7,520 nt of DNA, from contig JAPWVA010000047.1 in NCBI GenBank assembly GCA_028275245.1, positions 1 through 7,520 on the forward strand. The letters are read 5' to 3'. Under the pieces are notes generated by a model that worked only from the letters and a program-made list of their open reading frames with translations, was not told where the DNA came from and ran no database searches. The stretch's first letter is position 1. Every line of letters starts with the position of its first letter. The stretch comes from Actinomycetota bacterium (GTDB lineage: Bacteria; Actinomycetota; Geothermincolia; Geothermincolales; RBG-13-55-18). The translations under genes were made by a program, and so were the position numbers. This document shows, one piece after another, positions 1-6,462 of this stretch.

Positions 1-1760
1 TCTTTCTCTTTCTCGTGATCCCGGAGCGGGGACTCTATCAAGCGTTCCAGCTCGATTCTCTTATTTCTTATTAAACGCTGGATGTGCAACTCCTTTAACG
101 AAGCCAGAACACCATTATACAACAAAAGCGCTTCGTCCTTCCCCATACTATCAAACTTCCCACTCCCGCCGAAAATTAACCCCGTGGCCAATTTCCTGGG
201 CTCCTCCGGCAAACCGTCCAGGAAGACCGACCAGGTGTTACTGGCCTCGCTGACCGCGGCGGGGCGAAACCTGCCGGAATGATAGGCCTCCAGCAGGGCC
301 CTCCACAGTAGCCTGTGGCCCTCGACGATGATCAGGTCCTCCCCCACCTCGAGGGAGGCCCTCTCCAGCAGATATGGATGATGGAAGACTAAGCCCAGGA
401 GTTCCCTTTCCACCCTTGCCTGGGGATCGGCATCGAGGCTCATCACCGGTGCTCGGTCCCCCCCTTTCCCCGCCAGCGACCGGTATGCCTGGAAGACCAC
501 CGCGTAGTCCAGGCCCGCCCAATCGGCCACCTTCTTCAGTTGTCCCTCCACAACCAGGGAATCGCCCCCACCGGCGAGGAGCCGGAGTACGTTCCTGACC
601 CCGCGTTTCCTGGAGTTGGTATCCCTGGGGTCGAACCCCTCCAGGATGTTCCGCACCGAGTAATCCAACAGGGGCTCGCTCTGCTCGACCCGCCGGAGGA
701 ACTCCTCCGCGCCCCTGGCGCCCACGAAATCGGCCGGGTCGGAACCCCGGTCCAGCACTGCCACCCGAAGGTCCAGGTTGAAACGATCCCCGAACTGCAG
801 CGCCCGCAGGTTGGCCGCCAGGCCCGCCGAGTCGGCATCGAAGGCCAGGACCACCTTCTCGGTGAAACGGGATAGGATTCCCAGGTGCTCCTCTCCCAGG
901 GCGGTCCCCAGGGTGGCCACGGCGTTCCCTATGCCCGCCTGCCAGAGGGCGATCACGTCGGTGTAGCCCTCCACAAGCAGGGCATAGCCCGCCTGGACTA
1001 TCTCCCTTCGGGCTTGGTAAAGCCCGTAGAGGTGCCTTGACTTGACGTAGATAGGCGTCTCCGGCGAATTGAGGTACTTGGGCTGGCCCTCCCCCACCAC
1101 CCTTCCCCCAAAGGCCACCACCCTACCTTGCAGGTCCAGGATGGGGAATATGATGCGCCCCCGGAAACGGTCGTAGGCCCCCCTCTCGCTACGCACCCCC
1201 AGCCCGGAGCGGATGAAGTCGCCGAGGCCGAATCCCTTCTGCACAGCCCGCCTGTAGAGGAAGTCCCACTGGGGAGGGGAATAGCCGAGCCGGAATGCCC
1301 TTATCGCCTCCTCTCCGAAACCCCGGCGGCGCAGGTACTCCCGGCCGGGGGCGCCCACCGGGCTCTCCAATAGCAGCCGGTGGAAGAGTTCCGCCGCCCA
1401 CTCATTGATGCGGAAGAGCCTTTCCCGCTCCCCCTCCTGACGCCCCTCCCGGGAACCCTCGTAACGGAGCGGGAATCCCACCCGGGCGGCCAGCTTCTCC
1501 ACCGCCTCCCGGAAATCAAGCCCCTCCTTCTTCATGAGGAATGTGTACACGTTTCCTCCCTCGCCGCAACCGAAGCAGTGATAGAGCTGCTTCTGGGGGT
1601 CCACCATGAAGGAGGGTGTCTTCTCGGAGTGAAAGGGGCACAAGCCCTTGAAAAGCCGGCCCGCCTTCTTCAACTGGACGTAGTCGGAGATGACCTCCAC
1701 TATGTCCACCCTCTCCCGGAGGGCGTCTATGTCCTCCTCCCTGATCCTTCCCCCTGCCAT
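1..1760 (-). CDS. dnaG: DNA primase DnaG (3' end beyond the left edge)
   Basis: DnaG synthesises the short RNA primers used by the replicative polymerase and acts with the DnaB helicase at the fork. The visible 586 codons show the expected domain order. The N-terminal zinc-ribbon has Cys41-x2-His44-x17-Cys62-x2-Cys65. The RNA polymerase core has the family signatures FGGR (217-220) and KYLNSPET (228-235). The TOPRIM metal site follows, with Glu264 in VEGYTDV and Asp308/Asp310 in FDADSAG. The last ~150 residues look like the helicase-binding domain, ending in a charged helix (SLKELHIQRLIRNKRIELER). Bacterial DnaG is usually about 600 aa, so only a few codons should be missing. ATG 1760 was chosen because MAGGRIREEDID matches the usual N-terminus. 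An in-frame ATG at 1820 would add 20 residues. Neither has a well-spaced Shine-Dalgarno: the nearest, AAAGGA, is about 13 nt before ATG 1760. It lies 175 nt downstream of dgt. The final ~180 nt are clearly less GC-rich than the rest, but the reading frame is intact. Confidence 0.96.
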   Translation of the reverse strand, partial: MAGGRIREEDIDALRERVDIVEVISDYVQLKKAGRLFKGLCPFHSEKTPSFMVDPQKQLYHCFGCGEGGNVYTFLMKKEGLDFREAVEKLAARVGFPLRYEGSREGRQEGERERLFRINEWAAELFHRLLLESPVGAPGREYLRRRGFGEEAIRAFRLGYSPPQWDFLYRRAVQKGFGLGDFIRSGLGVRSERGAYDRFRGRIIFPILDLQGRVVAFGGRVVGEGQPKYLNSPETPIYVKSRHLYGLYQARREIVQAGYALLVEGYTDVIALWQAGIGNAVATLGTALGEEHLGILSRFTEKVVLAFDADSAGLAANLRALQFGDRFNLDLRVAVLDRGSDPADFVGARGAEEFLRRVEQSEPLLDYSVRNILEGFDPRDTNSRKRGVRNVLRLLAGGGDSLVVEGQLKKVADWAGLDYAVVFQAYRSLAGKGGDRAPVMSLDADPQARVERELLGLVFHHPYLLERASLEVGEDLIIVEGHRLLWRALLEAYHSGRFRPAAVSEASNTWSVFLDGLPEEPRKLATGLIFGGSGKFDSMGKDEALLLYNGVLASLKELHIQRLIRNKRIELERLIESPLRDHEKEK

Positions 1761-1935
1761 GGCCGTAGGCTGGTCCTTTCCCGTCCGGAATGACTCGGTT
1801 ATGGGCTCCTCCCCGGGCATCCCTTTTATTCCCGGGTTAACGGGCTCGTTTAGAACTCCTGGGAGCCGCCGTCCTCCAGTTTAGCTCCCCGCGGGGACCT
1901 TCCGGGGCGGGCCGAAAAATCATGCCGGGGGCGGC
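1761..1935 (-). other. dgt-dnaG intergenic region / dnaG leader
   Basis: This 175-nt gap separates dgt from dnaG and holds no convincing gene. Read on the minus strand, it contains TTTTT (1919-1915) about 7 nt after a weak GGGGG/CCCCC stem that overlaps the dgt stop, which is too distant and too weak for a confident terminator. It also has a perfect 12-bp palindrome (1886-1897). A small stem-loop with a bulge can form between 1859-1865 and 1874-1879. A strong purine run GGGGAGGAG (1814-1806) looks like a Shine-Dalgarno but has no ATG, GTG or TTG at a normal distance downstream. I see no clear -35/-10 pair, so dnaG may be transcribed from dgt or from a promoter I cannot recognise. Confidence 0.5.
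1886..1897. repeat. 12-bp perfect palindrome TCCCCGCGGGGA
   Basis: The sequence TCCCCGCGGGGA reads the same on both strands and lies about 40 nt after the dgt stop codon and about 125 nt before the dnaG start. It could be a protein-binding site or part of a stem in the transcript. In a GC-rich genome a palindrome of this length may also arise by chance. No function is assigned. Confidence 0.45.
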
Positions 1936-2940
1936 TCAAAGGTCCCCCACCCACACCTTGGGGAGGAATATCTCCTGGTACTTGCGCAGGGCGTAACGGT
2001 CGGTCATGCCGGCCACGTAATCGCAAACCCGGACCCTGAGCTCCTCTTCCCCCTCCTGGAACTCCACCGGCATCTCCTCCGGGTGGTCGAGATAGTAGTG
2101 GAAAAGGCTCCGCAGCACGACCACCGCCTTGTCCTCCTCCTGCTTGGCCACCGAGCCCACGTAAACCCGCTGGAACAAGAAATCGCGCAGCTCGTTCAAG
2201 GCCGCCTCCACCTCGGGGCTCATGAGGATATCCGACTTCCCCGCGCTCTCCCTGACGATGTCCTTCACCAAGGTGTCTATCCTCTGGCTGTGGTGTTTCC
2301 CCAGGACCTCCACCGTGGAGCGGGGCAAGTCTTTTTCTGTGAGGATACCTGCCCTTATGGCGTCGTCCACGTCGTGGTTCACGTAAGCTATGCGGTCGGC
2401 GATCCTCACTATCCTTCCCTCGAGGGTGGCGGGCAGGGGACTTGAGCCGGTGTGGTTGAGGATGCCGTCCCTCACCTCCCAGGTGAGGTTAAGCCCCTTT
2501 CCCCCGTATTCCAGCCGGTCCACCACCCGCAGGCTCTGCTCGTTGTGGCGAAAGGGCCGGGGGGTTAGGTCCTTGAAGGCCTCCTCGCCTATGTGCCCAA
2601 AGGGGGTGTGACCCAAGTCGTGACCCAGGGCGATGGCCTCGGTGAGGTCCTCGTTCAGCCTCAACGCCCGGGCGATGGTGCGGGAGATCTGGCTCACTTC
2701 CAGGGTATGGGTGAGACGGGTACGGTAGTGGTCGCCCTCGGGGGCTAAGAAGACCTGGGTCTTGTGCTTCAGGCGACGGAAGGCCTTGCTGTGGATAATG
2801 CGGTCCCTGTCCCGCATGAAACAGGTCCGGATCGGGTCCAGTGGCTCCGGCCGCTGCCTCCCCTTGCTCTCCCGGCTGCGTACGGCATGGGGAGAGAGCC
2901 AACGATACTCCAGTTCCTCGATCTCCTCCCGGATGATCAT
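1936..2940 (-). CDS. dgt: deoxyguanosinetriphosphate triphosphohydrolase-like HD protein (Dgt family)
   Basis: Members of this HD-superfamily group hydrolyse dGTP, and often other dNTPs, to the nucleoside and inorganic tripolyphosphate, and so help set dNTP pools. The 334-aa product starts MIIREEIEELEYRWLSP, a typical N-terminus, and carries RDRDRIIHSKAFRRLKHKTQ (43-62). The HD metal-site residues are all present: His78 in RLTHTLEV, His107-Asp108 in GHDLGHTPFGHIGE, and Asp182 in RIADRIAYV. The conserved RHNEQS lies at 131-136. The length fits the shorter dGTPase-like proteins rather than the ~500-aa enterobacterial Dgt, so strict dGTP preference is not assured. The frame stays open upstream to about 3357, but that stretch is the flavoprotein gene in another frame and has no dGTPase similarity, so ATG 2940 is the start. 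This ATG overlaps the TGA of the flavoprotein gene (ATGA), implying translational coupling. The nearest Shine-Dalgarno-like run (2953-2959) is 12 nt away. Confidence 0.95.
   Translation of the reverse strand: MIIREEIEELEYRWLSPHAVRSRESKGRQRPEPLDPIRTCFMRDRDRIIHSKAFRRLKHKTQVFLAPEGDHYRTRLTHTLEVSQISRTIARALRLNEDLTEAIALGHDLGHTPFGHIGEEAFKDLTPRPFRHNEQSLRVVDRLEYGGKGLNLTWEVRDGILNHTGSSPLPATLEGRIVRIADRIAYVNHDVDDAIRAGILTEKDLPRSTVEVLGKHHSQRIDTLVKDIVRESAGKSDILMSPEVEAALNELRDFLFQRVYVGSVAKQEEDKAVVVLRSLFHYYLDHPEEMPVEFQEGEEELRVRVCDYVAGMTDRYALRKYQEIFLPKVWVGDL
2937..2940 (-). promoter_or_regulatory. ATGA stop/start overlap coupling the flavoprotein gene to dgt
   Basis: The dgt ATG (2940-2938) and the flavoprotein TGA (2939-2937) share two bases. 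The purine-rich GGGAGGG at 2959-2953 is 12 nt before the ATG, farther than usual, so termination-reinitiation by the same ribosomes is the simplest way to translate dgt here. This is inferred from arrangement alone. Confidence 0.8.
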
Positions 2941-3539
2941 GGCCTGGCGCTTCCCTCCCGCCGCTGAACCTCTAGGGCCAGCCTCCTCCCCAGGATCCTT
3001 GCCCTTTCCATGGCGTAAGCGTCCTCGGCGGCGGGCCTGGTGGCACACACGCCCTGATGGCCTGCGTCGGTGTCGCTGGTTCCCTCTCCCACCACCGACA
3101 TCCCTTGGATCAGGAGCATGTCGTGAAGAGCCCTCACGGTGGTCTCCTGGCCCCCAAAACGGGATGCGCCCACCGCTACCGCTCCCGCCGGCTTTCCCAC
3201 CAGGGAACGTCGGGATCGGATAGCCCTGGTCTTGTCCCAGAACGCCTTCAGCTGGGCGGTGACGGTGCCGAAGTACACCGGGCTGCCCAACACCACCGCC
3301 GAGGCCTCCTCGAGGGCCCGGCATGCCTCCGCCAGGATGGGGTACCTCCCGTGACATGTCTCTCTACAGGGGCTGGAACAGGCCGTGCAGAAGGGCATCT
3401 CCTGCCCCTTCACCACGTCCATCACCTGCAACATCCTGCCCTCCACCCCCTCCTCCCCGGCTGCCTTGAGCACCTCCCGGAGGAGCAGAGCGGTATTACC
3501 CTCGGGGTTAGGACTCCCGTTCACCGCGAGGATATACAA
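2937..3539 (-). CDS. flavodoxin-fold NAD(P)H-dependent FMN reductase-like protein with a four-Cys motif
   Basis: The 200-aa product has the hallmarks of the NADPH-dependent FMN reductase / iron-sulfur flavoprotein group. These are an N-terminal MYILAVNGSPNPEGNT (1-16), the phosphate loop that binds FMN, and GSPVYFGT (85-92), the second flavin-contact loop. A later block, GASRFGGQETT (124-134), matches a conserved segment I recall from clostridial 'flavodoxin family' proteins. Between the loops is Cys51-x2-Cys54-x3-Cys58-x3-Cys62, which could bind an iron-sulfur cluster, though its spacing differs from the classical Isf motif (C-x2-C-x2-C-x4-7-C). There is no signal peptide or membrane segment, so it should be cytoplasmic. 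The electron donor and acceptor are unknown. I prefer TTG 3539 because GAGGAGG ends 8 nt upstream and it gives the family-typical N-terminus. GTG codons at 3548 and 3545 overlap or abut that Shine-Dalgarno. It is coupled to dgt by an ATGA overlap and is an unexpected neighbour for it. Confidence 0.9.
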   Translation of the reverse strand: MYILAVNGSPNPEGNTALLLREVLKAAGEEGVEGRMLQVMDVVKGQEMPFCTACSSPCRETCHGRYPILAEACRALEEASAVVLGSPVYFGTVTAQLKAFWDKTRAIRSRRSLVGKPAGAVAVGASRFGGQETTVRALHDMLLIQGMSVVGEGTSDTDAGHQGVCATRPAAEDAYAMERARILGRRLALEVQRREGSARP

Positions 3540-3547
3540 GCCCACCA

Positions 3548-3554
3548 CCTCCTC
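3548..3554 (-). promoter_or_regulatory. ribosome binding site that decides the flavoprotein start
   Basis: The minus strand reads GAGGAGG here, 8 nt before TTG 3539. A GTG at 3548-3546 would use the last base of this same Shine-Dalgarno, so it cannot be served by it. This is the reason for choosing the TTG start. Confidence 0.75.
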
Positions 3555-3560
3555 AATCCA

Positions 3561-3601
3561 AGAGACACAAACCCGGAGGAGGGCCTGGCGGCCTCCCCCG
3601 G
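3561..3601 (-). terminator. putative rho-independent terminator or attenuator after ppdK
   Basis: On the minus strand, CCGGGGGAGG (3601-3592) and CCTCCTCCGG (3582-3573) form a 10-bp stem with one G-U wobble and a 9-nt loop. The run after the stem is TTTGTGTCTCTT, T-rich but interrupted. The stem lies about 50 nt after the ppdK stop and would end most ppdK transcripts if functional. Its tail is only about 7 nt from the RBS of the flavoprotein gene, so no promoter fits between them. The pair flavoprotein-dgt must then depend on read-through or on a promoter at or before the hairpin. Confidence 0.6.
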
Positions 3602-3615
3602 TGTCCCGTCACCGT

Positions 3616-3646
3616 CCCTGCCGGGGCTCTCATCCCCGGTCCAGGG
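3616..3646 (-). repeat. stem-loop just after ppdK
   Basis: An 11-bp stem with a 2-nt bulge can form: CCCTG + CCGGGG (3616-3626) pair with CCCCGG (3634-3639) + CAGGG (3642-3646) around the loop CTCTCAT. No T-run follows on either side on the minus strand, so it is unlikely to be a terminator alone. It may protect the ppdK mRNA 3' end. It lies in tandem with the terminator-like hairpin at 3573-3601. Confidence 0.55.
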
Positions 3647-3654
3647 CAACCTCC

Positions 3655-6309
3655 TCACTTGGTGGCGTCCTGCACGTCCCCCAGGGCCGCGTGGGCGGCG
3701 GCCAGGATGGCCACGGGAACTCGGAACGGGGAGCAACTCACGTAATCCAGCCCCACCTCGTGGCAGAACCGGATGCTCTTGGGATCGCCCCCGTGCTCCC
3801 CGCAGATCCCGAGCTTGAGCTTGGGATTCGCCTTCCTTCCCAGCTCGCAGGCCATGCGGACGAGCTTGCCCACGCCGTCCACGTCCAGCACCTGGAAGGG
3901 ATTCTCCTCGAGGATGCCCTTCTCCAGGTAAGCGGGGAGGAACTTAGCCTCGGCATCGTCCCGGCTGAAGCCCAGGGTGGTCTGAGTCAGGTCGTTGGTC
4001 CCGAAGGAGAAGAAATCCGCCACCTGAGCCACCTCGTCCGCGGTGAGGGCCGCCCGGGGAAGCTCGATCATGGTGCCCACGGAGAACTCCACCTGGACGC
4101 CCATCTCCTCCTGGACCTCTGCTGCCACCCTGAGGATCTTCTCCTTCTCGATCTCCAGCTCCCGGCGGAAGGCCACCAGGGGAACCATTATCTCGGGCTT
4201 GGGATCCTTGCCCATCTTCTTCAACTCGCAGGCGGCCCCCATTATGGCCCTCACCTGCATCTCGGTGACTCCCTCCATGGTGATCCCCAGCCGGCACCCC
4301 CTGAGTCCCAGCATGGGATTGGCCTCCGTCTCCGCCCTCACCCGGGCATAGAGTCTCTCCTTTGCCTCCAGCTCATCCCGGTCACCGGGCACGTGCCTCA
4401 ACTCCACCAGCTCCACCCGCAGGTCCGACTCCCGGGGCAAGAACTCGTGGAGCGGGGGGTCCAGGAGCCTTATGGTGACCGGGTAGCCATCCATGGCCTC
4501 CAGGATCTCACGGAAGTCGCCCCTGAGGTAGGGTTCCAGCTCGTCCATGGCCCCTTGCCGCTCCTCGGGCGTCTCGGCCAGTATCATCCTCCGGACTATG
4601 GGCAGCCTCTCCTCCCCTATGAGCATGTGCTCGATGCGGCACAGCCCGATACCATGCGCCCCGAAATCGCGGGCCCGCCTCGCGTCCTCGGGCGTGTCGG
4701 CATTGGTCCGAACGTCCAACCGACGTATCTCGTGGGCCCAGGCCAGTATCTTTTCAAGGTTCTCGTCCACCTTGGGCTCTATTAGCTTCACCTCTCCCAG
4801 GATGACCTTCCCGGAGGTCCCATCTATGGTGATCACGTCTCCTTCCCGGACCACCAGTCCATCTACCTCGAAGATCCGCTCGGCCTGGTTGATCTTGATG
4901 GCCTCCGCCCCGCACACGCAGGGCTTGCCCATCCCCCGGGCCACCACCGCGGCATGGCTGGTCATGCCCCCGTGGCTGGTCAGCACGCCCTGGGCCTTGA
5001 TGATGCCGTGGATGTCATCAGGGGTGGTCTCCCAGCGCACCAGGATCACCTTCTCGCCCCGGGAACCCCTCACCTCGGCGGTGTCCGCGTCGAAGACGAC
5101 CTCGCCCACCGCGGCGCCCGGGGAGGCCGGAAGACCCCTGGCGATGACGTCGTACTCGGCGTTGGGGTCGAGCCTGGGGTGGAGGAGTTGATCCAACTGC
5201 TCGGGCTGGACGCGGGCCACCGCCTCCTCCTTGCTGATGAGGCCCTCCTCCACCATGTCCACCGCGATCTTCAGGGCTGCCGCTGCCGTCCGCTTCCCCG
5301 TCCTGGTCTGGAGCAGGTAAAGCTTGCCCTGCTCGATAGTGAACTCTATATCCTGCATGTCCCGGTAATGCCTCTCCAAAGTCTCCATCAGCCCGGTCAG
5401 CTGGCGGTAGATCTCCGGCATCTCCTTTTCCAGGTCTTCCAGGCGCTTGGGGGTGCGGATGCCGGCCACCACGTCCTCCCCCTGGGCGTTGGTCAGATAC
5501 TCGCCGAAGTGGCGCTTCTCCCCGGTGGAGGGGTCACGGGTGAAGCACACCCCGGTGGCGGAATCATTCCCCTTGTTGCCAAAGACCATGGCCTGCACGT
5601 TCACCGCCGTCCCCAGGTCCTCGGGGATGTCATACTGCTTACGGTAGGTCTTGGCCCGAGGGTTATCCCACGAGCGGAAAACCGCCCTGATGGCCAGGTC
5701 CAGCTGCTCCATGGGATCGGAGGGGAAATCCCGGCCGGCATGCTCCCGGACTATGGCCTTGAACCTCTCCACCAATTCCTTCCAATCCTCCGCCGTGAGG
5801 TCGACGTCCTGGCTGACCCCTTTCTCCTCCTTCTTCCTTTCGATTTCCGCCTCGAAGAGGCTGCGGTTTACCCCCATCACTATGTCGGCGAACATCTGGA
5901 TGAAGCGGCGGTAGGCGTCGTAAGCGAACCTTTCGTCGCCGGTCTGCTCGGCCAGCCCCCGCACGGACTTGTCGTTCAATCCCAGATTGAGTACGGTGTC
6001 CATCATGCCGGGCATGGAGATCTTGGCGCCGGAGCGAACGGAGACCAGTAGCGGGTCTTTCTCGTCCCCCAGCTTCTTCCCCATCTTCTCTTCCAGGCGG
6101 CGGAGATGCTCCCTTATCTCCTCCTCCAGCCCCTCGGGATAGCGGTTCTCCCGGGAATAATAGCGGCAAGCCTCGGTCGTGATGGTGAATCCGGGAGGCA
6201 CCGGCAGCCCCAGCCTGGTCATCTCGGCCAGGTTTGAGCCTTTTCCTCCCAGGAGATCCTTCATGGCCGCGTTACCCTCTTCGAAGTCATACACGTACTT
6301 CACAGCCAT
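3655..6309 (-). CDS. ppdK: pyruvate, phosphate dikinase (PPDK)
   Basis: PPDK interconverts pyruvate + ATP + phosphate and PEP + AMP + pyrophosphate in the cytoplasm, serving gluconeogenesis or a PPi-linked glycolysis. The 884-aa product is full length for bacterial PPDK (about 875-890). The N-terminal ATP-grasp region includes GGKGSNLAEM (21-30), SVRSGAKISMPGMMDTVLNL (90-109) and GNDSATGVCFTRDP (247-260). The swivelling phosphohistidine domain has GGMTSHAAVVARG (447-459), with catalytic His452 and the regulatory-type Thr450. The C-terminal PEP/pyruvate-binding barrel carries GTNDLTQTTLG (770-780) and GICGEHGGDPKS (834-845), with Cys836 as the expected catalytic cysteine. All key residues are present. 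ATG 6309 was chosen because AGGAGG lies 7 nt upstream and MAVKYVYDFEEGN is the family N-terminus; the frame is open 21 codons further to 6372 but without similarity. A TATAAT box about 92 nt upstream suggests its own promoter. No gene for the PPDK regulatory protein (DUF299) lies beside it. Confidence 0.98.
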   Translation of the reverse strand: MAVKYVYDFEEGNAAMKDLLGGKGSNLAEMTRLGLPVPPGFTITTEACRYYSRENRYPEGLEEEIREHLRRLEEKMGKKLGDEKDPLLVSVRSGAKISMPGMMDTVLNLGLNDKSVRGLAEQTGDERFAYDAYRRFIQMFADIVMGVNRSLFEAEIERKKEEKGVSQDVDLTAEDWKELVERFKAIVREHAGRDFPSDPMEQLDLAIRAVFRSWDNPRAKTYRKQYDIPEDLGTAVNVQAMVFGNKGNDSATGVCFTRDPSTGEKRHFGEYLTNAQGEDVVAGIRTPKRLEDLEKEMPEIYRQLTGLMETLERHYRDMQDIEFTIEQGKLYLLQTRTGKRTAAAALKIAVDMVEEGLISKEEAVARVQPEQLDQLLHPRLDPNAEYDVIARGLPASPGAAVGEVVFDADTAEVRGSRGEKVILVRWETTPDDIHGIIKAQGVLTSHGGMTSHAAVVARGMGKPCVCGAEAIKINQAERIFEVDGLVVREGDVITIDGTSGKVILGEVKLIEPKVDENLEKILAWAHEIRRLDVRTNADTPEDARRARDFGAHGIGLCRIEHMLIGEERLPIVRRMILAETPEERQGAMDELEPYLRGDFREILEAMDGYPVTIRLLDPPLHEFLPRESDLRVELVELRHVPGDRDELEAKERLYARVRAETEANPMLGLRGCRLGITMEGVTEMQVRAIMGAACELKKMGKDPKPEIMVPLVAFRRELEIEKEKILRVAAEVQEEMGVQVEFSVGTMIELPRAALTADEVAQVADFFSFGTNDLTQTTLGFSRDDAEAKFLPAYLEKGILEENPFQVLDVDGVGKLVRMACELGRKANPKLKLGICGEHGGDPKSIRFCHEVGLDYVSCSPFRVPVAILAAAHAALGDVQDATK

Positions 6310-6400
6310 AGGACTTCCTCCTTCCACGAACCACCGGTTCATCCCCCGGTACCTATCGCCCGACGCCAGCACTAATCGTCTCCGGTGCTTTTACCCCGAA
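6310..6400 (-). other. ppdK 5' leader with two small stem-loops
   Basis: If transcription starts just after the TATAAT box, the leader is about 85-90 nt. AGCAC (6368-6372) pairs with GTGCT (6385-6389) around a 12-nt loop. GAACC (6328-6332) pairs with GGTTC (6336-6340) around a 3-nt loop, ending only 5 nt upstream of the Shine-Dalgarno. Both stems are only 5 bp. I do not recognise a known riboswitch. Confidence 0.35.
6317..6322 (-). promoter_or_regulatory. ribosome binding site of ppdK
   Basis: The minus strand reads AGGAGG, 7 nt before ATG 6309. This consensus Shine-Dalgarno at ideal spacing fixes the ppdK start against in-frame codons farther upstream. Confidence 0.9.
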
Positions 6401-6406
6401 ATTATA
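6401..6406 (-). promoter_or_regulatory. candidate -10 box (TATAAT) for ppdK
   Basis: A perfect TATAAT lies on the minus strand in an AT-rich island (GATAAAAGGTATAATTT) within otherwise GC-rich sequence, 66 nt after the glyS stop and 91 nt before ppdK. No TTGACA-like -35 is visible at 16-18 bp spacing (the sequence there is about GGGTCC), and there is no TG extended -10. A housekeeping-sigma promoter helped by an activator is possible. Confidence 0.45.
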
Positions 6407-6422
6407 CCTTTTATCTCCCCAC

Positions 6423-6462
6423 GGACCCGCTACCGGTATCCCGGCCTTTCACCGGTGGGCCC
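6423..6462 (-). repeat. imperfect inverted repeat after glyS
   Basis: Two ACCGGT copies (6432-6437 and 6451-6456) pair with each other across a 13-nt loop. Flanking GGACCC (6423-6428) pairs with GGGCCC (6457-6462) except for one mismatch, with a 3-nt bulge on one arm. On the minus strand no U-run follows, so it is a poor intrinsic terminator. It sits between the glyS stop and the TATAAT box. It could be a rho-type or processing hairpin, or an operator-like dyad. Confidence 0.35.

Noticed and set aside
238..875. Several open frames of 74-111 codons on both strands inside dnaG
   Set aside because: dnaG reads through this whole region in one frame with its catalytic motifs intact; the others are shadows with biased Gly/Pro/Arg composition.
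1915..1948. Possible intrinsic terminator at the end of dgt (GGGGG/CCCCC stem then TTTTT)
   Set aside because: The stem is only 5 bp with a 12-nt loop, overlaps the stop codon, and is 7 nt from the T-run. This is too weak to call.
2941..3357. N-terminal extension of the dgt frame by about 139 codons
   Set aside because: The extension is Gly/Arg/Pro-rich, overlaps the well-supported flavoprotein gene in another frame, and ATG 2940 gives the typical dGTPase N-terminus.
3385..4785. Long open frame of 466 codons on the plus strand opposite ppdK
   Set aside because: It lies wholly antisense to the flavoprotein 5' part and ppdK. In GC-rich genes the complement frame lacks stops because TTA, CTA and TCA codons are rare. 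The translation is rich in His, Leu, Gly and Pro with no family motif, and the sense protein is a clear PPDK.
4954..6051. Open frame of 365 codons on the plus strand opposite the PPDK N-terminal half
   Set aside because: It shows the same antisense shadow effect: low-complexity, His/Gly/Leu-rich composition, no motif and no convincing RBS.
6310..6372. 21-codon upstream extension of ppdK
   Set aside because: The consensus AGGAGG lies 7 nt before ATG 6309 and the family N-terminus begins there; the extension covers the leader hairpins.
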